DNA of 12,770 bases, taken from NCBI GenBank assembly GCA_002389385.1, contig DGOK01000010.1:2695-15464 (forward strand). The letters run 5' to 3'. The notes beneath the pieces were generated by a model that made no database searches, was not told the DNA's origin, and saw only the letters and a program-made list of their open reading frames with translations. Positions 5,685-12,770 of the stretch are shown here, piece by piece; position 1 is the first letter of the stretch, and the number at the start of each line of letters is the position of its first letter. The stretch comes from Rhodospirillaceae bacterium UBA4468 (GTDB taxonomy: Bacteria; Pseudomonadota; Alphaproteobacteria; Rhodospirillales; Casp-alpha2). The position numbers and the translations under genes were made by a program.

Positions 5685-7874
5685 ATGGACGAAACAGCGC
5701 CTCTAAAAGAAGAAACCACGTCTATTGCAACGTCCTCAAGCGACGTCCCTGCAATCGCTGGTGACGGCGTTCGTTTTTTGAACCGGGAGCTGTCTTGGCT
5801 GGCCTTTAATGCCCGTGTCATTGAAGAAGCTGAGAACGAAGCGCATCCGCTATTAGAACGACTGCGTTTTCTATCGATCTCAGCGGCAAACCTCGACGAG
5901 TTCTTTATGGTACGCGTTGCGGGTATCAAAGGACAAATTCGTGCAGGTATCACGCAAGCCAGCGATGACGGACTGTCACCAGCACAACAAATTGAAGCCA
6001 TTCAAAAACACGCTCAAAAACTCATGCATGAGCAGCACGCGGTTTGGGGTATTTTGCGAAAACAGCTCGGTGAGAACGGCATTGAAGTGATGAACCGGCG
6101 TGATGTCTCAGAAGAAGATATGGTCTGGCTTGAACAACAGTTCATGGAAACCGTGTTCCCAGTTCTCACACCACTGGCTGTTGACCCGGCACATCCTTTT
6201 CCGTTCATTCCAAATTTTGGTTTTTCACTCGTCGTCTTACTTGAGAATGAAGAAGAAGACGAGCCGTTGCGCGCCCTTCTCCCGATCCCATCGCAGCTTG
6301 AACGGTATGTCCGCTTGCCCGGTCCAGCGGTTCGGTTTTTAGCCCTCGAAGACTGGGTGCTCTTGTTCATCAATAAATTTTTTCCAGATTTTGAGCTTAT
6401 CGAAAACGGTGCCTTTCGTGTCATCCGTGACAGTGAAATGGAAATCGATGAAGAAGCCGAGGACCTCGTCCGAACCTTTGAAAGCGCATTAAAGCGCCGC
6501 CGTCGGGGGTCTGTGATCCGCCTGACCTTCAACGCCGACATGCCTGAGCAATTACAGAATTTGATCATTGGCGAGATGGGTGCCGAAGCCGGTGTCGCGA
6601 TGCCGATGGAAGGCCCGTTGGGGTTGGCTGACACAAAACAACTCATCTTGAGCGAGCGTCCGGACCTTTTGTTCACGCCGTTCAATGCACGTTTTCCTGA
6701 ACGTATCCGAGATTTCGGCGGTGATGTTTTTGCTGCGATCTCTAAGAAAGACATCGTTGTTCATCACCCTTACGAAAGCTTTGACGTGGTTGTTCAGTTC
6801 GTCCGCCAGGCCGCCCGCGATCCGGATGTCGTGGCCATCAAGCAAACGCTTTACCGAACATCAAACGACTCCCCGATTATCGCTGCATTGATTGAGGCGG
6901 CTGAAGCCGGGAAATCTGTAACGGCGATGGTTGAGCTTAAAGCACGCTTTGACGAAGAAGCGAATATCCGCTGGGCGCGTGATCTGGAACGTGCGGGTGC
7001 GCAGGTCGTCTATGGGTTTGTCGACAAGAAAATCCACGCCAAGGTGAACTTGATCGTGCGCCGCGAAGGACAAACGCTGAAATCTTATGTGCACTTTGGT
7101 ACCGGCAACTATCACCCGATCACAGCCAAGGTTTATACCGACCTGTCATTCTTTACATGTGACCCAGCACTTTGCCGGGATGCAGCAGGGCTTTTGAATT
7201 ACATGACCGGATATGCAAAGCCTGGGGAAATGGAAAAACTTTTCTTTTCGCCCCTGACAATGCGGGAAAAGCTGGATGAGCTGACCGATATTGAAATCGA
7301 AAATGCACAAGCCGGGAAGCCATCTGGCATCTGGATGAAGATGAATTCGCTGGTCGATCCTGAAATCATTGAAAAGCTCTATGAAGCGTCCAATGCGGGT
7401 GTGCCGGTCGATCTAGTTATTCGTGGCATTTGTTGTCTTCGCCCAGGTGTGCCAGGGATGAGTGAGAATATCCGCGTTAAAAGTATCGTTGGCCGCTTCC
7501 TTGAGCATTCCCGTATCTATATCTTCGCGCATGGGCAAAAACTCCCATCCCCCGTAGCTAAGGTCTTTATAGGCTCTGCGGATATGATGCCTAGGAACCT
7601 GAACCGCCGGGTAGAGACGTTGGTGCCGATTGAAAACCCCACCGTTCATAAACAAATTATCGAAGAAATCATGATCGCCAACTTTAGGGATCAGGCGCAA
7701 AGCTGGTCTATGCGCCCGGATGGGGATTTCCAACGCGTTGAAGATAAAGACGATCTTTCCGCACAGAAGTATTTCATGACCAATCCAAGCCTGTCGGGTC
7801 GAGGCTCAGCACTCAAATTGGGTGACGAAAGTATTGACCCCAGCGATACACGCGATAGAAATCGTGCTGACTAA
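5685..7874 (+). CDS. ppk1: Polyphosphate kinase 1
   Basis: PPK1 reversibly polymerises the terminal phosphate of ATP into inorganic polyphosphate. The 729-residue protein is slightly longer than the roughly 690 of E. coli, mainly through a polar N-terminal leader and a polar C-terminal tail. The N domain opens with RFLNRELSWLAFNARVIEEA (30-49), followed by the head domain and two phospholipase-D-like catalytic domains. The phosphorylated His is in KKIHAK (His451) and the second conserved His is in LEHSRIYIF (His608). HFGTGNYHP and IGSADMMPRNLNRRVE are further family blocks. ATG 5685 has only a weak GAAAG upstream, but no earlier in-frame start is apparent. The stop is 28 nt before ppx, so the two opposing polyphosphate enzymes are probably co-transcribed. 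No lesion is visible, in contrast to the glutaminase upstream. Confidence 0.96.
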   Translation: MDETAPLKEETTSIATSSSDVPAIAGDGVRFLNRELSWLAFNARVIEEAENEAHPLLERLRFLSISAANLDEFFMVRVAGIKGQIRAGITQASDDGLSPAQQIEAIQKHAQKLMHEQHAVWGILRKQLGENGIEVMNRRDVSEEDMVWLEQQFMETVFPVLTPLAVDPAHPFPFIPNFGFSLVVLLENEEEDEPLRALLPIPSQLERYVRLPGPAVRFLALEDWVLLFINKFFPDFELIENGAFRVIRDSEMEIDEEAEDLVRTFESALKRRRRGSVIRLTFNADMPEQLQNLIIGEMGAEAGVAMPMEGPLGLADTKQLILSERPDLLFTPFNARFPERIRDFGGDVFAAISKKDIVVHHPYESFDVVVQFVRQAARDPDVVAIKQTLYRTSNDSPIIAALIEAAEAGKSVTAMVELKARFDEEANIRWARDLERAGAQVVYGFVDKKIHAKVNLIVRREGQTLKSYVHFGTGNYHPITAKVYTDLSFFTCDPALCRDAAGLLNYMTGYAKPGEMEKLFFSPLTMREKLDELTDIEIENAQAGKPSGIWMKMNSLVDPEIIEKLYEASNAGVPVDLVIRGICCLRPGVPGMSENIRVKSIVGRFLEHSRIYIFAHGQKLPSPVAKVFIGSADMMPRNLNRRVETLVPIENPTVHKQIIEEIMIANFRDQAQSWSMRPDGDFQRVEDKDDLSAQKYFMTNPSLSGRGSALKLGDESIDPSDTRDRNRAD

Positions 7875-7902
7875 AGGTATCGATTATCTATAGGACGATA
7901 TT

Positions 7903-9405
7903 TTGATTGATAATGTAACGCGCCTTAGCCCGGACCTCCTGGCCGTCAGTGGGCGTATTGGTATTGTCGACATCGGCTCGAATACGGTCCGGCTTGTCGT
8001 GTATGACGTCCCTGACCGCATGCCGGTCCCGATGTTTAACGAAAAAGCGGATTGCCGTCTCGTCGAAGGCTTGGCTGAAAGTGGCTGCCTGTCTCCAAAG
8101 GGCGTTAAGAAAGCAATGAACAGCCTGCGCCGCTTTGTGCGCCTCGCAGATGCCATGGGTGTCGAATCCCTTGATCTGGTCGCAACCGCAGCTGTGCGTG
8201 ATGCCAATAACGGCGCCGATTTCGTGGCCCGCGTGAAGGCTGAATTCAATATTGATATCTCTGTTCTAAGCGGCTCAGAAGAAGCAGGCCTATCCGCATT
8301 GGGCCTGGTCTCAGGCGTACCGGATGCGAGTGGTGTTCTGTGTGACCTGGGTGGTGGCTCGCTTGACCTTGTCCAACTCGAGGACGGTAAACGCATAAAA
8401 TTCGGCACGACACCGCTCGGTCATTTACGCTTACGTGAAATGGCCGAAGACGACACAAATAAAGCGGGCAAGATTATTGATAAATATTTGTCGAAAATCG
8501 ATTGGTTAGAGCAAGGCCAGGGTAAAAACCTATATCTCACCGGTGGTGTGATGCGCGCCATTGCCCGGGTCTTTATCAAGCAGACGAAATACCCGCTTCA
8601 TGTTGTCGATAATTTTACCATCCGCAGTGACAACGCTCTTGATATCGCAACCATCCTGAGCAAGCAAAGCCCCGTCAGTTTGAAAAAAACGTCTTCGCTG
8701 TCACCAACACGCATTAAAAGCGTGCCTTTCGCAACGGAGCTTTTGAGACACCTCATCAATACAATACGCCCAGAAAATATCGTTTTTTCAGGGTTTGGCA
8801 TGCGCGAAGGACAGATGCAAAAGCACCTTCCAGATGCCATGCGTGGCCGTGATCCGTTGATTGAGGGTGCCAAAACACTCGCAGATCGTACGGGGCGTTT
8901 CTCACTTAAAGGTCAGGAAGTTGCCAATTGGATTATGCCGCTTTTCCCGGATGCCCCCCCTGAAGACACACGCCGGGTTATGGCTGCGTGCTTATTATCG
9001 GATATCGGGTGGAGCGAGCATCCGGACTATCGTGCTGAGCATGCTTTCTATCGCACCCTGCGCATCCCATTTGCAGGCCTATCGCATCCTGATCGCGTGT
9101 TTATCGCAGCGGCCGTTTACGTCCGCTATAATGGTGATCCACGTGCCCGTGTTGTAAAGAACGTGCGCGGCCTGCTTGAAGCTGAACAATTAAGCAAAGT
9201 TGACGGCATTGGCCGGGCCATTCGCCTCGCACATACCCTGTCCGGCTCTGCGCCAGGGTTGCTATCTCAGACAAGTCTTGAGCGGTCAGGTGATGAGATC
9301 ATTCTGCACTTACCGGGCGACAGCCAGGCATTTCAGTCTGATACTGTGGATCGACGTTTTCGCGGTATGTGTAAAAGCCTCAAAGCCAAGGCGACGATTG
9401 CCTAG
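7903..9405 (+). CDS. ppx: Exopolyphosphatase / Ppx-GppA family phosphatase
   Basis: A 500-residue member of the Ppx/GppA family, which releases phosphate from polyphosphate ends and in some members hydrolyses pppGpp. It belongs to the ASKHA ATPase superfamily. The phosphate-1 loop is GIVDIGSNTVRLVVYD (20-35), followed by ATAAVRDA (94-101), SGSEEAGL with the catalytic-type Glu126 (123-130), and the second phosphate loop DLGGGSLDL (148-156). The C-terminal half resembles the HD-like helical domain of long family members. The start is TTG at 7903, chosen because AGGA (7892-7895) lies 7 nt upstream; such a start may lower expression relative to ppk. It ends in TAG, 16 nt from the end of the convergent rnd gene, with no clear hairpin terminator between. 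Pairing with ppk1 makes exopolyphosphatase the likelier role over GppA, though sequence alone does not separate them. Confidence 0.93.
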   Translation: MIDNVTRLSPDLLAVSGRIGIVDIGSNTVRLVVYDVPDRMPVPMFNEKADCRLVEGLAESGCLSPKGVKKAMNSLRRFVRLADAMGVESLDLVATAAVRDANNGADFVARVKAEFNIDISVLSGSEEAGLSALGLVSGVPDASGVLCDLGGGSLDLVQLEDGKRIKFGTTPLGHLRLREMAEDDTNKAGKIIDKYLSKIDWLEQGQGKNLYLTGGVMRAIARVFIKQTKYPLHVVDNFTIRSDNALDIATILSKQSPVSLKKTSSLSPTRIKSVPFATELLRHLINTIRPENIVFSGFGMREGQMQKHLPDAMRGRDPLIEGAKTLADRTGRFSLKGQEVANWIMPLFPDAPPEDTRRVMAACLLSDIGWSEHPDYRAEHAFYRTLRIPFAGLSHPDRVFIAAAVYVRYNGDPRARVVKNVRGLLEAEQLSKVDGIGRAIRLAHTLSGSAPGLLSQTSLERSGDEIILHLPGDSQAFQSDTVDRRFRGMCKSLKAKATIA

Positions 9406-9421
9406 AATACGCGCCTTACGT

Positions 9422-10600
9422 TTACTCGGTGGCTTCTTCTGGCGGTTTACTTTCGACAATTGCAACCCGGTCACCGGCGAGCTGCAAGCCGATTTCACCA
9501 TTGCGAAGTCGCAAAGCATCTTCACCAAACACAGTGCGACGCCATCCCTTAATCGCTGGCACACCGGCTTTCTCACCAAATGCTGCGATCAATTCAATAT
9601 CAGCGACGTTTGCCACTAGCTTGGTCGCAACATCTGTCTCGGCGCACTTCATCTTAAGCAATACTTTTAAAAGATCAGCCGCCGCAGCCGTCCAAGCTGG
9701 AAGGTCCGGTTTCTGATCAGGCTTTGGCCATTCTGCCTTGGGAGCATCGGCACCCTTGCGTATCGCTTTTAGGAGCGAGTCGCCCGACTGCCCTTCGGCT
9801 AAACGTCGACCAAGGCCACGCGTTTTTGCTAATTCATCGACAGATTTCGGGGCACGGTGCGAGATTTCAAGAAGTGCTTCGTCGCGCAGAACCCTATTAC
9901 GAGGTAGATCACGACGTTGGGCTTCATGTTCACGCCATCCAGCGACCGCACGAAGCACAGACAATTGCTTGCCCTTGGCACCACGCGTTTTGATCCGTTT
10001 ATAAGCTTCATCAGGATCAACGATATACGTTTTTGGGTCCTCGAGAATTTCCATCTCGGCTGTTACCCAAGATGCGCGACCCGATAATTCGAGTTTGCCC
10101 GCAAGGCTCTCATAAGCTGGGCGCAAATGCGTGACATCGGCGAGCGCATATTTGATCTGCTTGTCACTGAGCGGACGCAATTTCCAATCTGTGAAACGTG
10201 AGCCCTTATCGATTGTCGCCCCGGTCAATTTCATGATCAGGTTTTCATATCCGACAGAATCACCAAATCCACAGACCATCGCTGCCACTTGAGTATCAAA
10301 TATCGGGCTAGGCAATTCGCCAGCAAGATGAAGGAAAATCTCCAGATCCTGACGCGCTGCATGAAAGACTTTTAAAATCGATGTGTCCGCCATGAGATCA
10401 TAAAGCGGCTGCATATCGATACCGGGCGCCAATGAATCAACAGCTTTGGCATCTTCCGTGCCGCCGACTTGAATCAGGCAAAGCTCAGGCCAAAACGTAC
10501 TTTCGCGTATAAACTCTGTATCAACGGTGACATAAGTCTCGTCTGACAGGGATGCACAAAAGGCACGGAGGGTTTCTGTATCGGTAATAACTTCTGACAT
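9422..10600 (-). CDS. rnd: Ribonuclease D
   Basis: A 3'-5' exoribonuclease of the DEDD family that trims tRNA precursors and other structured RNAs. The 392-residue protein has the exonuclease domain first: VDTEF with Asp27 and Glu29 (motif I), FHAARQDLE with Asp85 (motif II), and YALADVTHLRP with Tyr151 and Asp155 (motif III). The Tyr marks it as DEDDy. An HRDC domain follows at about 210-290 (LRAVAGWREHEAQRRDLPRN), with a second weaker HRDC-like helical part to about 375. The length is normal for the family. The start at 10600 has no strong ribosome site. TATAAA on the minus strand (10617-10622) could be a -10 box but lacks a well spaced -35, so the gene may share a transcript with the GST gene 45 nt upstream. 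It is convergent with ppx. Confidence 0.95.
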   Translation of the reverse strand: MSEVITDTETLRAFCASLSDETYVTVDTEFIRESTFWPELCLIQVGGTEDAKAVDSLAPGIDMQPLYDLMADTSILKVFHAARQDLEIFLHLAGELPSPIFDTQVAAMVCGFGDSVGYENLIMKLTGATIDKGSRFTDWKLRPLSDKQIKYALADVTHLRPAYESLAGKLELSGRASWVTAEMEILEDPKTYIVDPDEAYKRIKTRGAKGKQLSVLRAVAGWREHEAQRRDLPRNRVLRDEALLEISHRAPKSVDELAKTRGLGRRLAEGQSGDSLLKAIRKGADAPKAEWPKPDQKPDLPAWTAAAADLLKVLLKMKCAETDVATKLVANVADIELIAAFGEKAGVPAIKGWRRTVFGEDALRLRNGEIGLQLAGDRVAIVESKPPEEATE

Positions 10601-10645
10601 ACTCAGGACGTTACACTTTATACACCGGGTACGAAAACCGCTTTC

Positions 10646-11263
10646 TCAACCTTCGATGAATGGGTTATTTCGAAATACGTCCAGATTCTCACCCTGCTCT
10701 CGAATGGCACTAAGTTTTGGCCACGCCTGCAGATCAGAAAAATCATCAACTCTGTTGGTTAAATGTGTCAACGCAGCCGTCACAGAGAAATCAGCCTGCG
10801 TCGGTCCACTGGCGGACATCCATATTCCCACGGCGTCGCGCTCAAGAACGTCGAGGCTATTGCGTATAGACGTTTTGTATCCATCAATGAATTCAGCGCT
10901 TTGAAGATACTCGGGACGGTGGAACATCTCTATCCGCAACTGCACAGCACGTTCTGATATGCCCATCGCAATCGCCGCATGTCGCAAGACTTTCCAGCGC
11001 GCCACGCCATCCACCGGTGTAAGGGACTTTGCCGGCCCTGCAAGTTGGTCGAGGTAATCAATGATGGCTGCACTTTCGACCAAGGCCTCCCCGTCATCAA
11101 TGATCAATGCAGGCACTTTGGCGAGTGGATTTAGGCGTGCAACTTCGTCACGGTCATCGAACACGGACAAGGCATGGCGATCAAACGGCAAGCCATAATG
11201 GCTCATCGTTGCGGCCACACGTCTTACAAATGGCGAAACGAGTTGACCAACGAGGATCATCAT
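10646..11263 (-). CDS. Glutathione S-transferase family protein
   Basis: A 205-residue cytoplasmic GST-like protein. The N-terminal thioredoxin fold (1-78) begins MILVGQLVSPFVRRVA, with Ser10 at the usual catalytic Ser position of SPFVRR-type bacterial GSTs. It continues with NPLAKVPAL (45-53, cis-Pro51) and the glutathione-binding Glu63-Ser64 in LVESAAIIDYL. The helical C-terminal domain contains TQADFSVTAALTHL, the usual capping-box region. Substrate is unknown; detoxification or stress roles are typical but not shown here. Two consecutive ATG codons occur at the start; AAGGG on the minus strand sits roughly 10 nt upstream. The gene precedes rnd by 45 nt on the same strand and diverges from the broken Sel1-type gene. 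Confidence 0.92.
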   Translation of the reverse strand: MMILVGQLVSPFVRRVAATMSHYGLPFDRHALSVFDDRDEVARLNPLAKVPALIIDDGEALVESAAIIDYLDQLAGPAKSLTPVDGVARWKVLRHAAIAMGISERAVQLRIEMFHRPEYLQSAEFIDGYKTSIRNSLDVLERDAVGIWMSASGPTQADFSVTAALTHLTNRVDDFSDLQAWPKLSAIREQGENLDVFRNNPFIEG

Positions 11264-11429
11264 ATGCGCTTATACCCTTAATGTTGAAAATACAGATAGT
11301 TTAGCGCTTGTTGAGTTGCGCTCACAATCCCTTGGCAAATAAGACCTTTTTTCAGACCGCGCGTTCGCCCTTTTGAGAAAAGGTGCATTCCCTGTGGCGA
11401 TCACAAATGAATGCTACTCTAAACGGAAC
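11264..11429. other. Divergent intergenic region with a small perfect hairpin
   Basis: This 166-nt gap separates the GST gene from the membrane/Sel1 gene. At 11369-11383 is a perfect 6-bp inverted repeat, CCTTTT-GAG-AAAAGG. A near copy of its left arm (CCTTTTTTCA, 11345-11354) can pair with the same right arm with one wobble. No T-run follows the hairpin on the plus strand, so it is not an obvious terminator; an operator or chance are both possible. No gene is seen. Confidence 0.35.
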
Positions 11430-11770
11430 ATGCAACATGATCATAACAACAAGCCGCTGACCGAGATCAGGCCACGACGATTGTCTTATGCCGCAACGAT
11501 TGTCGCGCTTGCGCTGCCGTGTGCTGCATTGATCGCTTTCCAAAAAGACATTGTTATCGAAACAGGTGTGCCGATCTAGATCATATCCAGCACCACTGCC
11601 ATGGCCCTCCTTACTTTCTTTGCATACCGGTTGCTGCATCCTGCCGCCCTCATGACGATTTCACCCGAAGGCATTACGTTACCCGCCTTGATTCAGGACA
11701 CCTTGAAATAGGCTGAGATCAGAAAGGTTGAGGCCAAAACACGTCGCGGCCAAACTGGTGATATCCATGA

Positions 11771-12770
11771 CCGTCTGATTATCCACTGAAACAGCCACAA
11801 GATATCAACTGGCGCGCCGCAAAATTACGCAGCGCTCTCGGTGGCACACCGCAAATCGCCATTGCTGTCGATGTCGGCTTTCAATGGCCAAGCCGTGCCG
11901 ATGACATAAAACGGATTATCCGAGATGTCGCCAAAACATATGCGGCGACACCTACGCTCAAATCCGAAACACCCGCCACATCCAAAAGACGTCATCAAGC
12001 TGTTCTGAGTGTTTTGATACTGGCGTTCTGTGCGCTCCCAACCCTCAGCCTTATATTTGGGGTAGGCCTACCGCGCATGTTCTCAGAAGGTTTGGCACTT
12101 TACCGGGCTGGAGATGTTAGCAAAGCCGTCCCGTTACTTGAACCCGATGCACGTGCTGGCGATGCCGAGGCGGCATATGCGCTTGGCGAATTGTATCTCA
12201 ATGGCGATGGCGTTGGGCGAAACCTTTCCATGTCGGCGGGTTGGTTTATGCGCGCCGTCGACCATGGACATACGGACGCCGCCTTCAAATTGGCAAATGC
12301 GCATAAGCTTGGATTGGGGATTCCGCAAAACATTGAACAGGCCTTTGCCTTATACCGGAATGTATCAAGCAATGGTTCTTCAGAAGCCGCTTATGCACTG
12401 GGCCGGATTTATCGATTAGGTGATGGAGTCCGCCGCGACTATCCGAAAGCGCTTAAATGGTTACGTATTTCGGCAGATGAAGGTTTTGCCCCCGCCGAGC
12501 ACGAACTTGGGCAGCTTTATCAAGAAGGCATCGCCGTACCGCGTGATATCGAAACCGCCAAGCACTGGTTATCGGAAGCCGCCAGCAAAGGTCATGCACC
12601 GGCACGGTTTGATCTGGCGCGTTTATTGTTAGATGGGGATATTACCAGTCGCCAAAGTGGCTTTGCGATTTTACAGCTTTCAGCCAACAACGGCTATGCG
12701 CCGGCACAACGCCGACTGGCCGCGATGTACTTTATTAAGAGCCAAGGCATTCAGACCGATGCGATTGCCG
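11771..12770 (+). CDS. Uninterrupted 3' reading frame of the Sel1 gene (no start asserted)
   Basis: From the base after TGA at 11768-11770 this frame is open to the window edge and keeps coding-like content. It covers the end of the beta-rich domain, a Lys/Arg-rich linker, a hydrophobic anchor at 12002-12070 and the repeat domain. The first in-frame TTG is at 12014 (inside the anchor) and the first ATG at 12077 (after it). Neither has a good ribosome site, so this part is unlikely to be an independent gene. If expressed alone from 12077 it would be a repeat protein without a membrane anchor. Listed so that the intact portion is not lost. Confidence 0.55.
12158..12770 (+). repeat. Tandem Sel1-like repeats (coding, about 36 residues each)
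   Basis: Five full repeats and the start of a sixth follow the pattern A-x-x-x-L-[GA]-x-x-Y/H-x-x-G-x-G-[VI]-x-x-[DN]-x-x-x-A-x-x-[WL]. Examples are AAYALGELYLNGDGV, AAFKLANAHKLGLGI, AAYALGRIYRLGDGV and AEHELGQLYQEGIAV. The fifth (ARFDLARLLLDGDI) is two residues shorter and more diverged. The repeats are conserved in amino acid pattern rather than DNA sequence, so they are old, not a recent expansion. Confidence 0.9.

Larger units (their letters stand above)
11430..12770 (+). pseudogene. Membrane-anchored SEL1-like repeat protein gene, broken by two TAG codons and a frameshift; 3' end beyond window
   Basis: Reading from ATG 11430 gives a polar N-terminus (MQHDHNNKPL), a hydrophobic segment at about residues 20-37, then TAG (11577-11579). 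The same frame continues with a second hydrophobic segment (MALLTFFAYRLL) and a beta-rich stretch containing TISPEGITLPALI, then TAG at 11709-11711 in LK*AEIRKVE, where Trp would fit a PH-like pattern. It reaches TGA at 11787. Inserting one C there (CAC-TG to CAC-CTG) gives DRLIIHLKQPQ and moves to the frame open to the window end. That frame gives IAIAVDVGF, a long helix, a third hydrophobic segment (VLSVLILAFCALPTLSL, from 12002) and five to six Sel1 repeats. The PH-like label is a guess from pattern; Sel1 repeats typically mediate protein-protein contacts. Seamless content across all breaks argues for one ancestral gene. The start lacks a strong ribosome site. Confidence 0.75.

Noticed and set aside
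6014..6754. A 246-codon open frame on the minus strand within ppk1
   Set aside because: It is antisense to an unbroken, motif-complete ppk1 frame, its translation is Ser/Arg-rich with no recognisable domain, and it has no supporting context. It is a shadow of the coding strand.
7884..8408. A 174-codon open frame on the minus strand over the 5' part of ppx
   Set aside because: It lies opposite the conserved phosphate-loop region of ppx and its translation is low-complexity Arg/Ser/Thr. Not a separate gene.
9403..9424. Bidirectional terminator between ppx and rnd
   Set aside because: The 16-nt gap and its flanks show no stable GC stem with a T-run in either direction.
4616..11787. Reassigned stop codons (TAA/TAG as sense) explaining the interrupted genes
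   Set aside because: Intact genes here end in TAA (DUF2066, SDR, ppk1, rnd), TGA (permease, hdaA, GST) and TAG (ppx) with proper family lengths, so all three act as stops. The Sel1 gene also needs a frameshift.
11787..11789. TGA in the Sel1 gene read as selenocysteine
   Set aside because: The frame after this TGA loses all domain-like content and soon closes with TAA, whereas shifting one base restores it. A deletion explains it better.
1..12770. CRISPR array, tRNA, insertion sequence or phage/defence genes
   Set aside because: Reading both strands showed no regularly spaced DNA repeats, no tRNA-like cloverleaf, no transposase or integrase motifs and no terminal inverted repeats. The only repeats are protein-level Sel1 units.

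Overview
This window looks like the chromosome of an alphaproteobacterium with moderate GC, probably near the Rhodospirillales. The main evidence is the local gene set purM, a DUF2066 protein, a PerM/AI-2E family permease, HdaA, ppk1 and ppx, a neighbourhood typical of that class from general knowledge. HdaA also carries an N-terminal QLAFDL sliding-clamp motif. No similarity search was run, so all names rest on motif recognition.

Layout. At 1-95 (minus) is the 5' end of purM, which appears to start at ATT. Divergent from it is a tight three-gene run on the plus strand (201-3115): exported DUF2066 protein, PerM-like permease and hdaA, with a 15-nt gap and then a 4-nt GTGA overlap. At 3191-5527 three accessory genes separate hdaA from ppk: a short-chain dehydrogenase-like protein lacking the usual catalytic Tyr and Lys, a small exported protein on the minus strand with a Rap1a/Tai-like look, and a glutaminase gene broken by one in-frame TAA. 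At 5685-9405 ppk1 and ppx form a two-gene unit for making and hydrolysing polyphosphate. Convergent to it on the minus strand are rnd (RNase D) and a glutathione S-transferase. From 11430 to the window end is one long membrane/Sel1-repeat gene that can be reconstructed only by reading through two TAG codons and correcting a single-base frameshift.

How the genes relate. HdaA restrains DnaA after replication initiation, and PPK1/PPX set polyphosphate levels, so the core links replication control and stress or phosphate physiology. The SDR, Rap1a-like and glutaminase genes look like cargo placed into this core.

The most notable theme is a set of single-nucleotide lesions in otherwise well preserved genes: ATT at the purM start, TAA in the glutaminase, and TAG, TAG and a -1 shift in the Sel1 gene. 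All three stop codons end intact genes here, so a variant genetic code does not explain them. Recent gene decay or errors in the sequence are the likely explanations. I found no CRISPR array, tRNA, rRNA, insertion sequence or clear phage or defence module.
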